This document shows positions 18,067 through 27,650 of a DNA stretch of 64,000 bases, piece after piece. The DNA is taken from contig NZ_BBIQ01000003.1 in NCBI RefSeq assembly GCF_000730565.1, positions 186,001 through 250,000 on the forward strand, given 5' to 3'. Below the pieces are notes generated by a model, which saw nothing but the letters and a program-made list of their open reading frames with translations, did not search any database and had not been told where the DNA came from. Position 1 is the first letter of the stretch; each line of letters begins with the position of its first letter. The DNA is from Pseudomonas fulva NBRC 16637 = DSM 17717 (GTDB lineage Bacteria > Pseudomonadota > Gammaproteobacteria > Pseudomonadales > Pseudomonadaceae). Made by a program: the position numbers and the translations under genes.

Positions 18067-19613
18067 GCGTTTTCATCTACCCAACGTTGTTCGACCCTGG
18101 TACGTGAGCCTTGTGCAGGCCTGCCGGGGTAGCAGTGCAGATCATCGACCAGCAGACCGCGGGCCAGCAGGCGCTCACGCAGCGCGCCAAGCTGCCCTTC
18201 GATCAGGCGGGCGGTCTGTTCGCGCTCGGCCCACAGCTGGCCGTTCAGACGGCCCTGTGTCAGCTGGGCCTGGACTTGAAGCGGCCCGAGCGGCGGCAGA
18301 TCGAAAGCCAGCTCGATACGCCACAACGGTTGCAGCGTTTCAGGCGCCTCACGCTCGCGATCGGCTTGCTGCTGAGGTGTCTCTTCGCGCTGAAGCTTGA
18401 TTTGCAAGGGCACGAAATCCTGTCCATGGCGAATGGGCACTTCGGTCTGCCAAGTGGTCTGCAGGTTGCCGTTTTCCAGCGTGCCGCTTTGCTGCAGGCT
18501 GCTCATGGCGTGGCTTTGCAGGCGAGAGACGGCGGCCGCTGCCAGGCGCAGCAGCTGTTCCAGGTCCCCTTCTTCTTCCATCGCCTGCAATAACCTGGAG
18601 GGGAGGGGGAACGCGCCGGGCTGGGGTTTGGGGCTTACCCGCTCCAGCATGCCCAGGGCGTTTCGGACCAGGGCGGGCATGGCCGCGGCCACGCTCGCCG
18701 CTGGTGGGCCGAGGGCGCTACTGGCACTGATCTGGTTGATCAATTGCAGCATGTTTGCCTTGAGGTCAGTGGCCAGCGTGGCTGTCGCCCCTGTCATCAA
18801 CTTGGCCTCGAGAAAGGCGCCGCTGTTGAGCAACGCCTGAGCAACGGCTTTGGCATCCCCCAGTTGCTGGACTGTCGGCAGCGCGCCAAGCAATCGTTCG
18901 ACGGTCGTGCGCAGCGCGCTGTCAGTCCCGGCGTCGCGTGCCAACTGTTGCAAACCGGCCAGCAGGCCCGGCAGCGACGCCTGACGGTTCTGCTGGCTGC
19001 CAAGGTGCTGGGCGATGCCCAATTGATCCTGCCTGCCGGCCAGGGGGACGAACTGCAGCGACTGGTCGCCCTGTACGCTTGCACTGAGCAGACTGCCGAT
19101 TGCCAACGGCCGGGGGCTGTCCACGGCCAGCACGGCACCGGCTTGGGCGGTATTGAGAAGGCTCACCAGCGCGCGATAGCTTGCAGGCTGACCCGGTACT
19201 TCAGGGAGTAGTTGGTTGGTCATGACCTTACCCTGCACCAGGGTACCGACCGGTACCTGCGTAGTATCCAGGCGGGTGAGGGTTGCGATTTGGCTAGCGC
19301 TGGCCTGCTGCAGCAAAATGGCCAGACGCCCGGCTTCAGGTTGGCTGACGGTCACTTGGCTGCCCTGGGGCAAAGGCTGGCTGGCGCTGGCTTGCAGTTG
19401 AGTCTGCAGACCGTTGGCTTGCAGCAAGCGCAACACCAACTGGAACTCCTGGCCAGTCTGGCGCATGGCAACCACCTCGGCCTGCGCCGTCTCCCCAGGG
19501 CTCAGCAAACCCGGTTGAGCCTGGGTGAGGCGCAGCAATTCGCCGGTTATGGCAGCCTTGATCGCTTGGGCTCCAGTGACGGTTTGCGGGCCGAGACTAT
19601 TGATTTCAGTCAT
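18063..19613 (-). CDS. fliK: Flagellar hook-length control protein FliK-like
   Basis: A 516-residue Gln/Ala/Leu-rich protein with a long low-complexity N-terminal part (ruler-like) and a C-terminal domain around ETLQPLWRIELAFDLPPLGPL and VQAQLTQGRLNGQLWAER, the pattern of the FliK substrate-specificity domain. FliK measures the hook and triggers the FlhB switch, and it is coupled here by overlap to a free FlhB C-domain. The ATG at 19613 gives MTEINSLGPQTVTGAQ. An upstream in-frame extension of 32 residues is not conserved-looking. A TTGTATACAA palindrome abuts the start codon. Confidence 0.82.
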   Translation of the reverse strand: MTEINSLGPQTVTGAQAIKAAITGELLRLTQAQPGLLSPGETAQAEVVAMRQTGQEFQLVLRLLQANGLQTQLQASASQPLPQGSQVTVSQPEAGRLAILLQQASASQIATLTRLDTTQVPVGTLVQGKVMTNQLLPEVPGQPASYRALVSLLNTAQAGAVLAVDSPRPLAIGSLLSASVQGDQSLQFVPLAGRQDQLGIAQHLGSQQNRQASLPGLLAGLQQLARDAGTDSALRTTVERLLGALPTVQQLGDAKAVAQALLNSGAFLEAKLMTGATATLATDLKANMLQLINQISASSALGPPAASVAAAMPALVRNALGMLERVSPKPQPGAFPLPSRLLQAMEEEGDLEQLLRLAAAAVSRLQSHAMSSLQQSGTLENGNLQTTWQTEVPIRHGQDFVPLQIKLQREETPQQQADREREAPETLQPLWRIELAFDLPPLGPLQVQAQLTQGRLNGQLWAEREQTARLIEGQLGALRERLLARGLLVDDLHCYPGRPAQGSRTRVEQRWVDENA

Positions 19614-19615
19614 GA

Positions 19616-19625
19616 TTGTATACAA
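19616..19625. promoter_or_regulatory. TTGTATACAA palindrome abutting the fliK start
   Basis: A perfect 10-bp palindrome identical to the sites upstream of the NCS1 permease, gcl, the GlcG-like gene and puuE. It lies 2 bases before the fliK ATG, where a bound protein would block initiation or elongation. It may be a true operator or a chance copy. Confidence 0.4.
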
Positions 19626-19774
19626 CCTTAGGCGCTCAGCCTCTTGGCAGCAGGGCTGTGCATGTAATAATGCCGCCCGCCCATAGTTGCCACTGTAACG
19701 GCAGCGCATCGGGCGACTTGAGTGGCAGGGCTCCGGGCACCGTCACCCGAACCCTAGAACGATAAGGCGAAACC

Positions 19775-20407
19775 GTGACCCTTCATCTTCAAGCCGTGGG
19801 CCTGGCCTGCGAGCGCGACTGGCGTCTGCTGTTCGAACACCTTGCCTTCGAGCTGCGACCCGGCGACATGCTACAGATCAGCGGCCCCAACGGCAGCGGC
19901 AAGACCAGCCTGCTGCGTCTGCTGGCTGGCCTGATGCAGCCGACCGCCGGTCAGATCCTGCTCGGTGGCCGTCCGCTGGATGAACAGCGGCATGCGTTGG
20001 CCAGCAGCCTTGTGTGGATTGGCCATGCTGCGGGCATCAAGGAACTGCTCACGGCCGAAGAGAACCTGACCTGGCTGTGCGCGCTGCACCGTCCAGCCAG
20101 CCGCGAACAGATCTGGCAGGCCCTGGCTGCCGTTGGGCTGCGTGGTTTCGAGGACGTGCCCTGCCATACTTTGTCGGCAGGGCAGCAACGCCGCGTGGCC
20201 CTGGCGCGCCTGCACTTGGCAGCTGCGCCGTTGTGGATCCTGGACGAACCGTTCACTGCCCTGGACAAACAGGGTGTCGCGGACCTGGAGGCCCACTTGG
20301 CCAGCCATTGCGAACACGGTGGCACCGTGGTGCTGACCACCCACCACACCTTGTCCCACACGCCTGCGGGCTACCGAGAACTCAACCTGGGGCAATGGGC
20401 AGCATGA
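19775..20407 (+). CDS. ccmA: Heme exporter ATPase CcmA
   Basis: CcmA (210 aa) is the ABC ATPase of the CcmABCD complex, which releases holo-CcmE during cytochrome c maturation. Walker A is GPNGSGKT (37-44), the signature is [14 protein letters not shown], and Walker B is LWILDEPF. The GTG start at 19775 begins [17 protein letters not shown], the family start. It opens the ccm operon and is divergent from fliK. Its stop overlaps the ccmB ATG (ATGA at 20404-20407). Confidence 0.96.
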   Translation: MTLHLQAVGLACERDWRLLFEHLAFELRPGDMLQISGPNGSGKTSLLRLLAGLMQPTAGQILLGGRPLDEQRHALASSLVWIGHAAGIKELLTAEENLTWLCALHRPASREQIWQALAAVGLRGFEDVPCHTLSAGQQRRVALARLHLAAAPLWILDEPFTALDKQGVADLEAHLASHCEHGGTVVLTTHHTLSHTPAGYRELNLGQWAA

Positions 20408-21072
20408 GCGTCTTCACCCTGTTGTTGCGGCGCGAGGCGCGGTTGCTGTTCCGCCGTCCTGCGGAGCTTGCCAACCCTCTGGTGTTCTTCGCCATCGTGG
20501 TGGCCTTGTTCCCCTTGGCGGTTGGCGCGCAGACCCAGATGTTGCAGAACCTGTCCCCGGGGCTGGTGTGGGTGGCCGCATTGCTGGCGGTGTTGTTATC
20601 GCTCGATGGCCTGTTTCGCAGCGATTTCGAAGACGGTTCACTGGAGCAGTGGGTGCTCTCGCCGCATCCGCTGGCACTGATGGTGTTGGCCAAGGTGCTG
20701 GCGCACTGGTTGTTCTCCGGGCTTGCGCTGGTGTTGCTGTCACCTTTGCTGGCGCTGATGCTCGGCTTGCCTGGGCATTGCCTGCCTGTGCTACTGGGCT
20801 CGCTGTTGCTGGGTACGCCGGTATTGAGCCTGTTGGGCGCGGTGGGCGCCGCGCTGACCGTCGGCCTCAAGCGCGGCGGTTTGTTGCTGGCGTTGCTGAT
20901 CCTGCCGTTGTATATCCCTGTATTGATCCTGGGCAGTGGTGCCTTGCAGGCGGCGTTGCAGAATATGCCCGCCACTGGCCAACTGCTCTGGCTCGCCAGC
21001 CTGACGGCCCTGGCCGTGACCCTGGCACCCTTTGCGATCGCCGCCGGCCTGAAAATCAGCGTCGGCGAATAA
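20404..21072 (+). CDS. ccmB: Heme exporter membrane protein CcmB
   Basis: CcmB (222 aa) is the first membrane subunit of the CcmABCD complex. About six hydrophobic segments are visible, starting with [19 protein letters not shown] and ending with [20 protein letters not shown]. The ATG at 20404 overlaps the ccmA stop and gives [19 protein letters not shown]. Earlier in-frame starts would lie inside ccmA and are not used. Confidence 0.95.
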   Translation: MSVFTLLLRREARLLFRRPAELANPLVFFAIVVALFPLAVGAQTQMLQNLSPGLVWVAALLAVLLSLDGLFRSDFEDGSLEQWVLSPHPLALMVLAKVLAHWLFSGLALVLLSPLLALMLGLPGHCLPVLLGSLLLGTPVLSLLGAVGAALTVGLKRGGLLLALLILPLYIPVLILGSGALQAALQNMPATGQLLWLASLTALAVTLAPFAIAAGLKISVGE

Positions 21073-21117
21073 CGAGCCTGGGCTTTGAAGCCTGGCCAAT
21101 ACCCTGGATGCACCCTG

Positions 21118-21885
21118 ATGAAAATGAGCTGGACGTGGTTTCACAAGCTGGGCTCTCCGAAATGGTTCTACGCCATTAGCGGGCGCATGTTGCCCTGGCT
21201 GTCCATCGCTGCCGTTGTATTGCTAGTGGTTGGCACGGTCTGGGGGCTGGTCTTTGCGCCCCAGGACTACCAGCAGGGCAACAGCTTTCGCATCATCTAT
21301 ATCCATGTCCCGGCAGCGATGCTGGCGCAGTCCTGTTATGTCCTGCTGGCGGTGGCCGGTGTGGTGGGGCTGGTGTGGAAGATGAAGCTGGCCGATGTCG
21401 CCCTGCAATGCGCCGCCCCCATCGGCGCCTGGATGACCGCCGTGGCGCTGGTGACCGGGGCCATCTGGGGCAAGCCAACCTGGGGCAGCTGGTGGGTGTG
21501 GGATGCGCGCCTTACCTCGATGCTCATCCTCTTGTTCCTGTACTTCGGCATCATTGCGCTGGGCCAGGCAATCAGTAATCGTGACAGCTCGGCGAAAGCC
21601 TGCGCCGTGCTGGCCATCGTTGGGGTGGTGAACATCCCCATCATCAAGTATTCGGTCCAGTGGTGGAACACGCTGCATCAGGGCGCCACTTTCACCCTGA
21701 CCGAAAAGCCCGCGATGCCCGCCGACATGTGGTTGCCGCTGTTGTGTACGGCGCTGGGCTTCTACTGCTTTTTCGGCGCGGTGCTTCTGATGCGCATGCG
21801 CCTTGAGGTGCTCAAGCGCGAGGCGCGTGCCAGTTGGGTGAAGGAAGAGGTATCGAACAGCCTGGGTGGGAGGGCCGTGCCATGA
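21118..21885 (+). CDS. ccmC: Heme-handling membrane protein CcmC
   Basis: CcmC (255 aa) loads heme onto CcmE at the periplasmic face. It shows six membrane segments and the tryptophan-rich WWD motif [20 protein letters not shown], flanked by histidines ([17 protein letters not shown]). The ATG at 21118 gives [18 protein letters not shown]; the next ATG (21124) is equally plausible. It follows ccmB after 45 bp and overlaps ccmD. Confidence 0.96.
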   Translation: MKMSWTWFHKLGSPKWFYAISGRMLPWLSIAAVVLLVVGTVWGLVFAPQDYQQGNSFRIIYIHVPAAMLAQSCYVLLAVAGVVGLVWKMKLADVALQCAAPIGAWMTAVALVTGAIWGKPTWGSWWVWDARLTSMLILLFLYFGIIALGQAISNRDSSAKACAVLAIVGVVNIPIIKYSVQWWNTLHQGATFTLTEKPAMPADMWLPLLCTALGFYCFFGAVLLMRMRLEVLKREARASWVKEEVSNSLGGRAVP

Positions 21886-22058
21886 GTTTCGCCAGTTTCG
21901 GCGACTTTATCGCCATGGGTCATCACGGCCTTTATGTGTGGTCGGCCTACGGCATCTGCGCCGCTGTGCTGGCGCTCAACGTCGCCGTACCGGTGCTGGC
22001 CCGGCGCCGTTACCTGCAAGAAGAGGCGCGCCGCTTGCGCCGGGAGAAAACGCAGTGA
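21882..22058 (+). CDS. ccmD: Heme exporter small subunit CcmD
   Basis: A 58-residue protein with a single membrane helix ([22 protein letters not shown]) followed by a basic tail ([17 protein letters not shown]), typical of CcmD. It bridges CcmA, CcmB, CcmC and CcmE. Its start overlaps the ccmC stop (ATGA at 21882-21885), and its stop overlaps the ccmE GTG start (GTGA at 22055-22058). Confidence 0.92.
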   Translation: MSFASFGDFIAMGHHGLYVWSAYGICAAVLALNVAVPVLARRRYLQEEARRLRREKTQ

Positions 22059-22510
22059 ATCCGCAGCGCAAGAAACGCCTGTTGCTCATCATCGGTCTGC
22101 TGGTCGGCGTGGGGGTTGCCGTGGGCTTTGCCCTCACTGCCTTGCAACAGAACATCAACCTGTTCTACACCCCCACCCAGATCGCCAATGGCGAGGCTCC
22201 GCTGGACACGCGTATCCGCGCTGGCGGCATGGTCGAACAGGGCTCGGTGCAACGTTCCTCCGACTCGCTGGACGTGCGTTTCGTGGTCACCGATTTCAAC
22301 AAGTCCGTGCCCATCACGTACCGCGGCATCCTTCCGGACCTGTTCCGTGAAGGGCAGGGCATCGTGGCCTTGGGCAAGCTCAACGGCGACGGCGTGGTGG
22401 TGGCCGACGAAGTGCTGGCCAAGCATGACGAAAAGTACATGCCTCCTGAAGTCAGCAAGGCGCTGAAGGAAAGCGGCCAGGCGTCAGCCCAGACGGGGGC
22501 GCGGCCATGA
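22055..22510 (+). CDS. ccmE: Periplasmic heme chaperone CcmE
   Basis: CcmE (151 aa) carries heme covalently from CcmC to the CcmF/H ligase. It has one N-terminal membrane anchor ([20 protein letters not shown]) and a periplasmic beta-barrel domain. The heme-binding H124 and Y128 lie in the HDEKY form of the HxxxY motif. The GTG start at 22055 overlaps the ccmD stop. The C-terminal ~15 residues are Ala/Gly-rich. Confidence 0.96.
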   Translation: MNPQRKKRLLLIIGLLVGVGVAVGFALTALQQNINLFYTPTQIANGEAPLDTRIRAGGMVEQGSVQRSSDSLDVRFVVTDFNKSVPITYRGILPDLFREGQGIVALGKLNGDGVVVADEVLAKHDEKYMPPEVSKALKESGQASAQTGARP

Positions 22511-24495
22511 ACGCAGCGCTGGTGATACCTGAACTCGGTCAACTGTCGATGATTCTGGCCATCTGTTTCGCTGCGGTGCAGGCCAGCCTGCCGCTGCTCG
22601 GGGCGTGGCGTGGTGACAGCTTGTGGATGAGCCTGGCGCGGCCCGCAGCCTGGGGGCAGTTCGCCTTCCTGACGTTCGCGTTCGCGTGCCTGACCCACGC
22701 CTTCATGACCGACAACTTTTCGGTTGCCTACGTGGCCAGCAACTCGAACAGCGCATTACCCTGGTACTACAAGTTCAGCGCAGTCTGGGGGGCGCATGAA
22801 GGCTCCCTGCTGCTCTGGGCGCTGATTCTGGGGGGCTGGACCTTTGCCGTGTCGGTGTTCTCGCGGCAATTGCCCCAGGTGATGCTCGCCCGGGTGCTGG
22901 CGGTCATGGGCATGATCAGCGTGGGCTTTCTGAGCTTTTTGATCATCACCTCCAACCCGTTCCAGCGCCTGCTGCCTCAGGTGCCTGTCGATGGCCGTGA
23001 CCTCAACCCGCTGCTGCAGGACATTGGCCTGATCGTGCATCCGCCAATGCTGTACATGGGCTATGTCGGCTTTTCGGTCGCCTTCGCCTTTGCCATCGCC
23101 GCCTTGCTCGGCGGGCGTCTGGATGCCGCCTGGGCCCGGTGGTCGCGGCCCTGGACCCTGGTAGCCTGGGCCTTCCTGGGCGTGGGTATCACCCTGGGTT
23201 CCTGGTGGGCGTACTACGAACTGGGCTGGGGTGGCTGGTGGTTCTGGGACCCGGTGGAAAACGCATCGTTCATGCCCTGGCTGGTAGGGACGGCGCTGAT
23301 CCACTCCCTGGCGGTGACAGAGAAGCGCGGGGTGTTCAAAAGCTGGACCGTTCTGTTAGCCATCGCTGCGTTCTCACTGAGCCTGCTAGGGACGTTCCTG
23401 GTGCGTTCCGGGGTGCTCACCTCTGTGCATGCCTTTGCCGCCGACCCCTCGCGCGGCATTTTCATTCTGTTCTTCCTGCTGTTCGTGGTCGGCGGCTCGC
23501 TGACCCTGTTCGCCCTGCGTGCGCCGGTGGTCAAGAGCCAGGTGGGGTTCGCCCTGTGGTCGCGCGAAACCCTGCTGCTGGCGAACAATCTGGTTCTGGT
23601 GGTTGCAGCGTCGATGATCCTGCTAGGCACCTTGTACCCGCTGGTGCTCGACGCCCTGACCGGCGCCAAGCTTTCGGTAGGCCCGCCTTATTTCGATGCC
23701 CTGTTCCTGCCGCTGATGGCACTGCTGATGCTGGTGCTGGGGGTAGGGGTAGTGGTGCGGTGGAAGGATACGCCTGGCAAGTGGCTGCTGGGCATGATGA
23801 CGCCGGTCCTCGTCGGCAGCGCCGTGCTGGCGCCGGTGGCGGGCCTGATCGTCGACGATTTCGACTGGCAGGTACTGACCACGTTCGCTCTGGCTGCCTG
23901 GGTGGTGCTCGGAGGGCTGCGCGATGTGTTCGACAAGACGCGCCACAAAGGGCTGCTCAAGGGGCTGCCTGGGCTGGGGCGCAGTTACTGGGGGATGCAG
24001 GTCGCTCACCTGGGGCTTGCGGTGTGTGCCCTCGGGGTGGTGCTGTCGAGCAACAATAGCGCCGAGCGTGATCTGCGAATGGCTCCGGGCGAAAGCGTGG
24101 AGCTGGGCGGTTATCACTTCCTGTTCCAGGGCGCCAGGCACTTCGAAGGGCCCAACTTCATTTCCGACAAGGGCACAGTGGTGGTCAGCCGCGAGGGTCG
24201 TCCTGTGGCCACCCTGCACCCGGAGAAACGCTTGTATACCGTGCAGCAGTCGATGATGACCGAGGCCGGGATCGACGCAGGCTTTACCCGCGACCTGTAC
24301 GTGGCCCTCGGGGAGCCTTTGGAAAACGGTGCCTGGGCGGTGCGTGTGCATATCAAGCCCTTTGTTCGCTGGATCTGGCTGGGCGGTCTGTTGACGGGCC
24401 TAGGCGGATTGCTGGCGGCCCTCGACCGGCGCTACCGCGTCAAGGTCAAGTCCCGGGTGCGTGAGGCCCTGGGCGTGTCTGGAGCAGTTGCATGA
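22507..24495 (+). CDS. ccmF: Heme lyase CcmF
   Basis: CcmF (662 aa) is the heme-apocytochrome ligase component. It has about 14 hydrophobic segments and the WWD domain [20 protein letters not shown] large periplasmic loop precedes the last membrane helices (residues ~500-615). It overlaps ccmE and ccmG by ATGA junctions, so the whole ccmC-I series is translationally linked. Confidence 0.97.
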   Translation: MNAALVIPELGQLSMILAICFAAVQASLPLLGAWRGDSLWMSLARPAAWGQFAFLTFAFACLTHAFMTDNFSVAYVASNSNSALPWYYKFSAVWGAHEGSLLLWALILGGWTFAVSVFSRQLPQVMLARVLAVMGMISVGFLSFLIITSNPFQRLLPQVPVDGRDLNPLLQDIGLIVHPPMLYMGYVGFSVAFAFAIAALLGGRLDAAWARWSRPWTLVAWAFLGVGITLGSWWAYYELGWGGWWFWDPVENASFMPWLVGTALIHSLAVTEKRGVFKSWTVLLAIAAFSLSLLGTFLVRSGVLTSVHAFAADPSRGIFILFFLLFVVGGSLTLFALRAPVVKSQVGFALWSRETLLLANNLVLVVAASMILLGTLYPLVLDALTGAKLSVGPPYFDALFLPLMALLMLVLGVGVVVRWKDTPGKWLLGMMTPVLVGSAVLAPVAGLIVDDFDWQVLTTFALAAWVVLGGLRDVFDKTRHKGLLKGLPGLGRSYWGMQVAHLGLAVCALGVVLSSNNSAERDLRMAPGESVELGGYHFLFQGARHFEGPNFISDKGTVVVSREGRPVATLHPEKRLYTVQQSMMTEAGIDAGFTRDLYVALGEPLENGAWAVRVHIKPFVRWIWLGGLLTGLGGLLAALDRRYRVKVKSRVREALGVSGAVA

Positions 24496-25028
24496 AACGT
24501 TGGTTGATGGTGGTGCCCCTGGCGGTGTTCCTGCTGGTGGCGGTGTTCCTGTACAAGGGTTTGTTTCTCAAGCCCGATGAATTGCCCTCGGCAATGATCG
24601 GCAAACCGTTCCCGGTCTTTTCGCTGGCTTCCACCCAGGGCGACCGTACGCTTACCCAGGCAGACCTGCAGGGCCGGCCTGCGCTGGTCAACGTCTGGGC
24701 CACCTGGTGTGCGTCGTGCAAAGTCGAGCATCCTTATCTCAACCAGCTGGCTTCCCAGGGTGTGGTCATCTACGGGGTGAACTACAAGGACGACAACGCC
24801 GCAGCGCAGAAGTGGCTGACCGAGTTCCACAACCCCTACCTGCTCGACATCAGCGACGAGCAGGGCAGCCTAGGTCTGGACCTGGGTGTGTACGGTGCGC
24901 CGGAGACGTTCCTGATCGATGGCGATGGCGTGATTCGGTACAAGCATGTGGGCGTGGTCGACGCCAGCGTTTGGCGAGAACAGTTGGCGCCACGCTACCA
25001 GGCGCTGCTCGACGAGGCGACACCATGA
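24492..25028 (+). CDS. ccmG: Thiol:disulfide oxidoreductase CcmG/DsbE
   Basis: A 178-residue thioredoxin-fold protein with an N-terminal membrane anchor (VVPLAVFLLVAVFLYKG). The active site is CASC (C73 and C76) in NVWATWCASCKVEHP. It keeps the CXXCH cysteines of apocytochromes reduced for heme attachment. The family GVNYKDD and cis-proline region YGAPETFLID are present. Overlaps ccmF and ccmH by 4 bases each. Confidence 0.96.
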   Translation: MKRWLMVVPLAVFLLVAVFLYKGLFLKPDELPSAMIGKPFPVFSLASTQGDRTLTQADLQGRPALVNVWATWCASCKVEHPYLNQLASQGVVIYGVNYKDDNAAAQKWLTEFHNPYLLDISDEQGSLGLDLGVYGAPETFLIDGDGVIRYKHVGVVDASVWREQLAPRYQALLDEATP

Positions 25029-25501
25029 AGCGCTGGTTCGCAGCCCTGGCCTTGAGCCTGTGCGTGGGTGGGGTAGCCAAGGCCGCCATCGATACCTACC
25101 AGTTTCGTGACCAGGCCGAGCGTGAGCGCTACCAACAACTGACCAAGGAATTGCGCTGCCCCAAGTGTCAGAACCAGGATATCGCCGACTCCAACGCACC
25201 CATTGCGGCTGACCTGCGCCGGGAAATATTCCGCATGCTGGGGGAGGGCAAGAGCAACCAGCAGATCGTCGACTTCATGGTGGACCGTTATGGCGACTTC
25301 GTGCGCTACAAGCCGGCGCTGAGCGGCCGGACCTGGTTGCTCTGGTTCGGCCCGGGCATTCTGCTGGCCGGCGGGTTCGCCGTATTGGCGGTGATTGTAC
25401 GGCGTCGTCGCCTGGCGTCCGTGCAAGGCACTGATGAATTGTCAGCCGAGGAGCGCGCACGGCTGGCCAACCTGCTGGAAAAAGAACGTACCCATGACTG
25501 A
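25025..25501 (+). CDS. ccmH: Cytochrome c maturation protein CcmH
   Basis: CcmH (158 aa) is a periplasmic thiol-reductase subunit of the ligase complex. It has a signal peptide ([20 protein letters not shown]), the LRCPKCQNQ motif with C45 and C48, a three-helix domain, and a C-terminal membrane helix ([22 protein letters not shown]). The ATG at 25025 overlaps ccmG. The longer in-frame reading upstream lies within ccmG and is a shadow. Confidence 0.95.
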   Translation: MKRWFAALALSLCVGGVAKAAIDTYQFRDQAERERYQQLTKELRCPKCQNQDIADSNAPIAADLRREIFRMLGEGKSNQQIVDFMVDRYGDFVRYKPALSGRTWLLWFGPGILLAGGFAVLAVIVRRRRLASVQGTDELSAEERARLANLLEKERTHD

Positions 25502-26684
25502 ATTCTGGCTTAGCGCGGGCTTGTTGCTGCTCGCGGCCCTCAGCTTTCTGCTGATCCCGATCCTGCGTGGCCATCGCCGCCAGCAGGAGCAAGACCGAAC
25601 AGCGCTCAACGTGGCGCTCTATCAGGAACGCATCGACGCGCTGGCCGCGCAGCAAGCATCGGGTGTGCTCGATGACCTGCAATTGAATCAGGGCCGCGAT
25701 GAAGCCGCCCGGGAGTTGCTGGCCGACACCGAGGGCGCCGAACCCGCCAGGCAGCGTCAATTGGGCAAGGCCTTGCCTTTGCTGGCAGCCGTCCTGGTGC
25801 CGCTGCTGGCGTTAGGGCTGTACCTGCACTTCGGTGCGGCGGACAAAGTGGCCCTGACCCAGGAATTTGCCCAGGCACCGAAGTCGATGGAAGAGATGAC
25901 GGCACGTCTGGAGCGAGTGGTCCAGGCACAACCTGATTCAGCCGAGGCCGTGTACTTCCTGGGCCGTGCCTACATGGCCGAACAACGCCCTGCCGAGGCG
26001 GCCCGCACGTTCGAGCGCGCAGTGGCCATGGCCGGTCGCCAGCCCGAGTTACTGGGCCAGTGGGCCCAGGCCCTGTATTTCGCGGCCGACAAGCGCTGGA
26101 GTGCGCAACTGCAGGCATTGACTGACGAAGCGCTCAAAGCCGACCCCAACGAGGTCACCAGCCTGGGCCTGCGTGGAATTGCGGCATTTGAAGGTGAGCG
26201 CTATCAGGAGGCTATCGCGTACTGGAAGCGGTTGTTGGCGCAGTTGCCGCAAGGAGATGCTTCGCGCGCTGCATTGCAGGGTGGCATTGACCGTGCGGCC
26301 GAGCGGTTGGGCACTCAGACCGCTCAGGTGCCGGCACCCGCTGCGGTGCGTTTGAAGGTGCGGGTGGAATTGGCGCCGGCTTTGCGGGACAAGGTAAAGG
26401 CACAGGACACCGTCTTCATTTTCGCCCGCGCCAGCAGTGGCCCGCCCATGCCGCTTGCCGCCAAGCGGGTGACGGTGGCGCAATTGCCGATCGAGGTCGA
26501 GCTTTCAGATGCGGATGCGATGATGGCGCAGATGAAACTGTCCGATTTCGCCGAAGTCCAACTGGTTGCGCGTGTTTCCAAGGATGGGCAGCCGACCCGT
26601 GGTGAGTGGGTTGGCCAGAGCGCGCCTTTGCCCAATACGACCCAGGCCCAGCAGCGCCTGATCATCGACAGCCCTGATTCGTAA
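25494..26684 (+). CDS. ccmI: Cytochrome c maturation protein CcmI (CycH)
   Basis: CcmI (396 aa) is the apocytochrome c chaperone. Two N-terminal membrane helices ([20 protein letters not shown] and [19 protein letters not shown]) flank a leucine-rich cytoplasmic loop. TPR repeats follow (around [20 protein letters not shown] and [20 protein letters not shown]), then a C-terminal beta-rich domain from residue ~285. It overlaps the ccmH end by 8 bases and is the last ccm gene. Confidence 0.95.
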   Translation: MTEFWLSAGLLLLAALSFLLIPILRGHRRQQEQDRTALNVALYQERIDALAAQQASGVLDDLQLNQGRDEAARELLADTEGAEPARQRQLGKALPLLAAVLVPLLALGLYLHFGAADKVALTQEFAQAPKSMEEMTARLERVVQAQPDSAEAVYFLGRAYMAEQRPAEAARTFERAVAMAGRQPELLGQWAQALYFAADKRWSAQLQALTDEALKADPNEVTSLGLRGIAAFEGERYQEAIAYWKRLLAQLPQGDASRAALQGGIDRAAERLGTQTAQVPAPAAVRLKVRVELAPALRDKVKAQDTVFIFARASSGPPMPLAAKRVTVAQLPIEVELSDADAMMAQMKLSDFAEVQLVARVSKDGQPTRGEWVGQSAPLPNTTQAQQRLIIDSPDS

Positions 26685-26695
26685 GAGAGTTTCCT

Positions 26696-27118
26696 ATGCA
26701 CGCGACGGTACGCCTCACCCTGATCACCCTGGCGCTGGGTTTGTCGGCCTGTACGGTGCATGGGCCTTCTTCGCAGCCTGAGCCTGAACCACCGATCGAA
26801 CGGCTGCCGCCCAAGGGCCCGGTGGTCACGCCGCTGCCGGGTGGGCAGCCTACAGGGCCTGGGAGCAAGCCTGCACCGCCAGCCAAGCCAGTGCCGCGCA
26901 CCTCGGCAAGCTTTGCGCCGCCGCCGGGCGGGGCGAGCCATTGGGACCCCAAGTTGGGCGTGTATGTGTTGGACAAGAAGCCCAATACCTTCTATCGCCA
27001 GCGAACGTATTACCGGTTCGACAATGGCTGGAGCTGGTCGGTGAGCCCGGATGGACCGTGGCAGCAGACCGACAGCAGTGGTGTGCCTGGGGGGCTGGGG
27101 CGGGCTTTTGGGCAGTAG
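26696..27118 (+). CDS. Proline-rich lipoprotein of unknown function
   Basis: A 140-residue protein with a type II signal peptide; the lipobox LSAC places the lipidated Cys at residue 19. Residues 25-80 are Pro/Gly-rich and probably extended. The C-terminal half has aromatic residues (YYRFDNGWSWSVSPDGPW). It begins 11 bp after ccmI, so it may be read from the ccm operon. I do not recognise a named family. Confidence 0.75.
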   Translation: MHATVRLTLITLALGLSACTVHGPSSQPEPEPPIERLPPKGPVVTPLPGGQPTGPGSKPAPPAKPVPRTSASFAPPPGGASHWDPKLGVYVLDKKPNTFYRQRTYYRFDNGWSWSVSPDGPWQQTDSSGVPGGLGRAFGQ

Positions 27119-27192
27119 TTTTTTCGACACCCGGCCGGCCGCACGCGACGCACAGCAGCCTTAGTTATATAGGCGTTCTAACCGACAACCTG

Positions 27193-27233
27193 GGGCCGCT
27201 GCGCGGCCCATCGCGGCACAAGACCGCTCCTAC
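27193..27233 (+). repeat. REP-like element with adjacent hairpin
   Basis: GGGCCGC-TGC-GCGGCCC (27193-27209) is followed by a 23-base segment at 27211-27233 that matches the REP element at 39153-39175 at 20 of 23 positions and ends in the same CCGCTCCTAC. Such elements are scattered between genes in P. putida-group genomes. Confidence 0.7.
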
Positions 27234-27350
27234 ATGAAATGGGATTGCCTTGTAATATTGTGCAAAGCAGTTGCACCGCAATGAGCAAAATGAATGCTTG
27301 GTACCCAAGACACTTCATCCCAAAGAGCGCCAGTCCATTGAAATAGCCGC

Positions 27351-27397
27351 TCTTGATCTTGATCTTGATCTTGATCTTGATCTTGATCTTGATCTTG
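27351..27397 (+). repeat. Hexanucleotide tandem repeat (TCTTGA)
   Basis: Seven perfect TCTTGA units and a partial eighth run from 27351 to 27397. The repeat lies in non-coding sequence between the lipoprotein gene and the dehydrogenase gene. The unit number probably varies by slippage. Confidence 0.9.
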
Positions 27398-27399
27398 CT

Positions 27400-27650
27400 T
27401 CTAAGCGCGCGGTAGTTCAGACCCCGCAGATCGCGACTTCAGGAGGCCGAGCGCAGGGCTTGCGGAGGGAGGTGACAGGCATGGATGCCTGTCAAGCGCT
27501 GGGCCCCAGGATGGGGCCTGCAGCGCGGTCCTCCCGGGAGCAAGCCCGGAGCGAGGGAACCCCGGAGCGCAGCGTAGGGGCCGGATGATAGGAGCAGGCG
27601 GTTTTTGCTTACTTTTTGACAAGACAAAAAGTGAGCCGCCGTAAGGGCGG
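27400..27650 (+). repeat. Hairpin-rich intergenic element
   Basis: The stretch packs several stems. GACAGGC/GCCTGTC lies at 27474-27480 and 27487-27493. GCGCTG-GGCCCC (27496-27507) pairs with GGGGCC and CAGCGC (27513-27518, 27521-27526). A self-complementary CTCCCGGGAG lies at 27531-27540. A 12-bp stem runs from 27607-27618 to 27625-27636 with one G-T pair, and CCGCC/GGCGG lies at 27636-27640 and 27646-27650. From memory it resembles an intergenic element repeated in pseudomonad genomes; I could not verify copy number here. Confidence 0.5.

Noticed and set aside
19614..19709. N-terminal extension of fliK
   Set aside because: The 32 extra residues are Arg/Cys-rich and unlike FliK, and they cover the likely leader and the TTGTATACAA site.
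24231..24240. TTGTATACC-like sequence in ccmF
   Set aside because: Inside a coding region and not symmetric; treated as chance.
27271..27588. Small frame through the TCTTGA array encoding Leu-Asp repeats
   Set aside because: No ribosome site or conserved sequence. The frame exists only because the hexamer has no stop codons.
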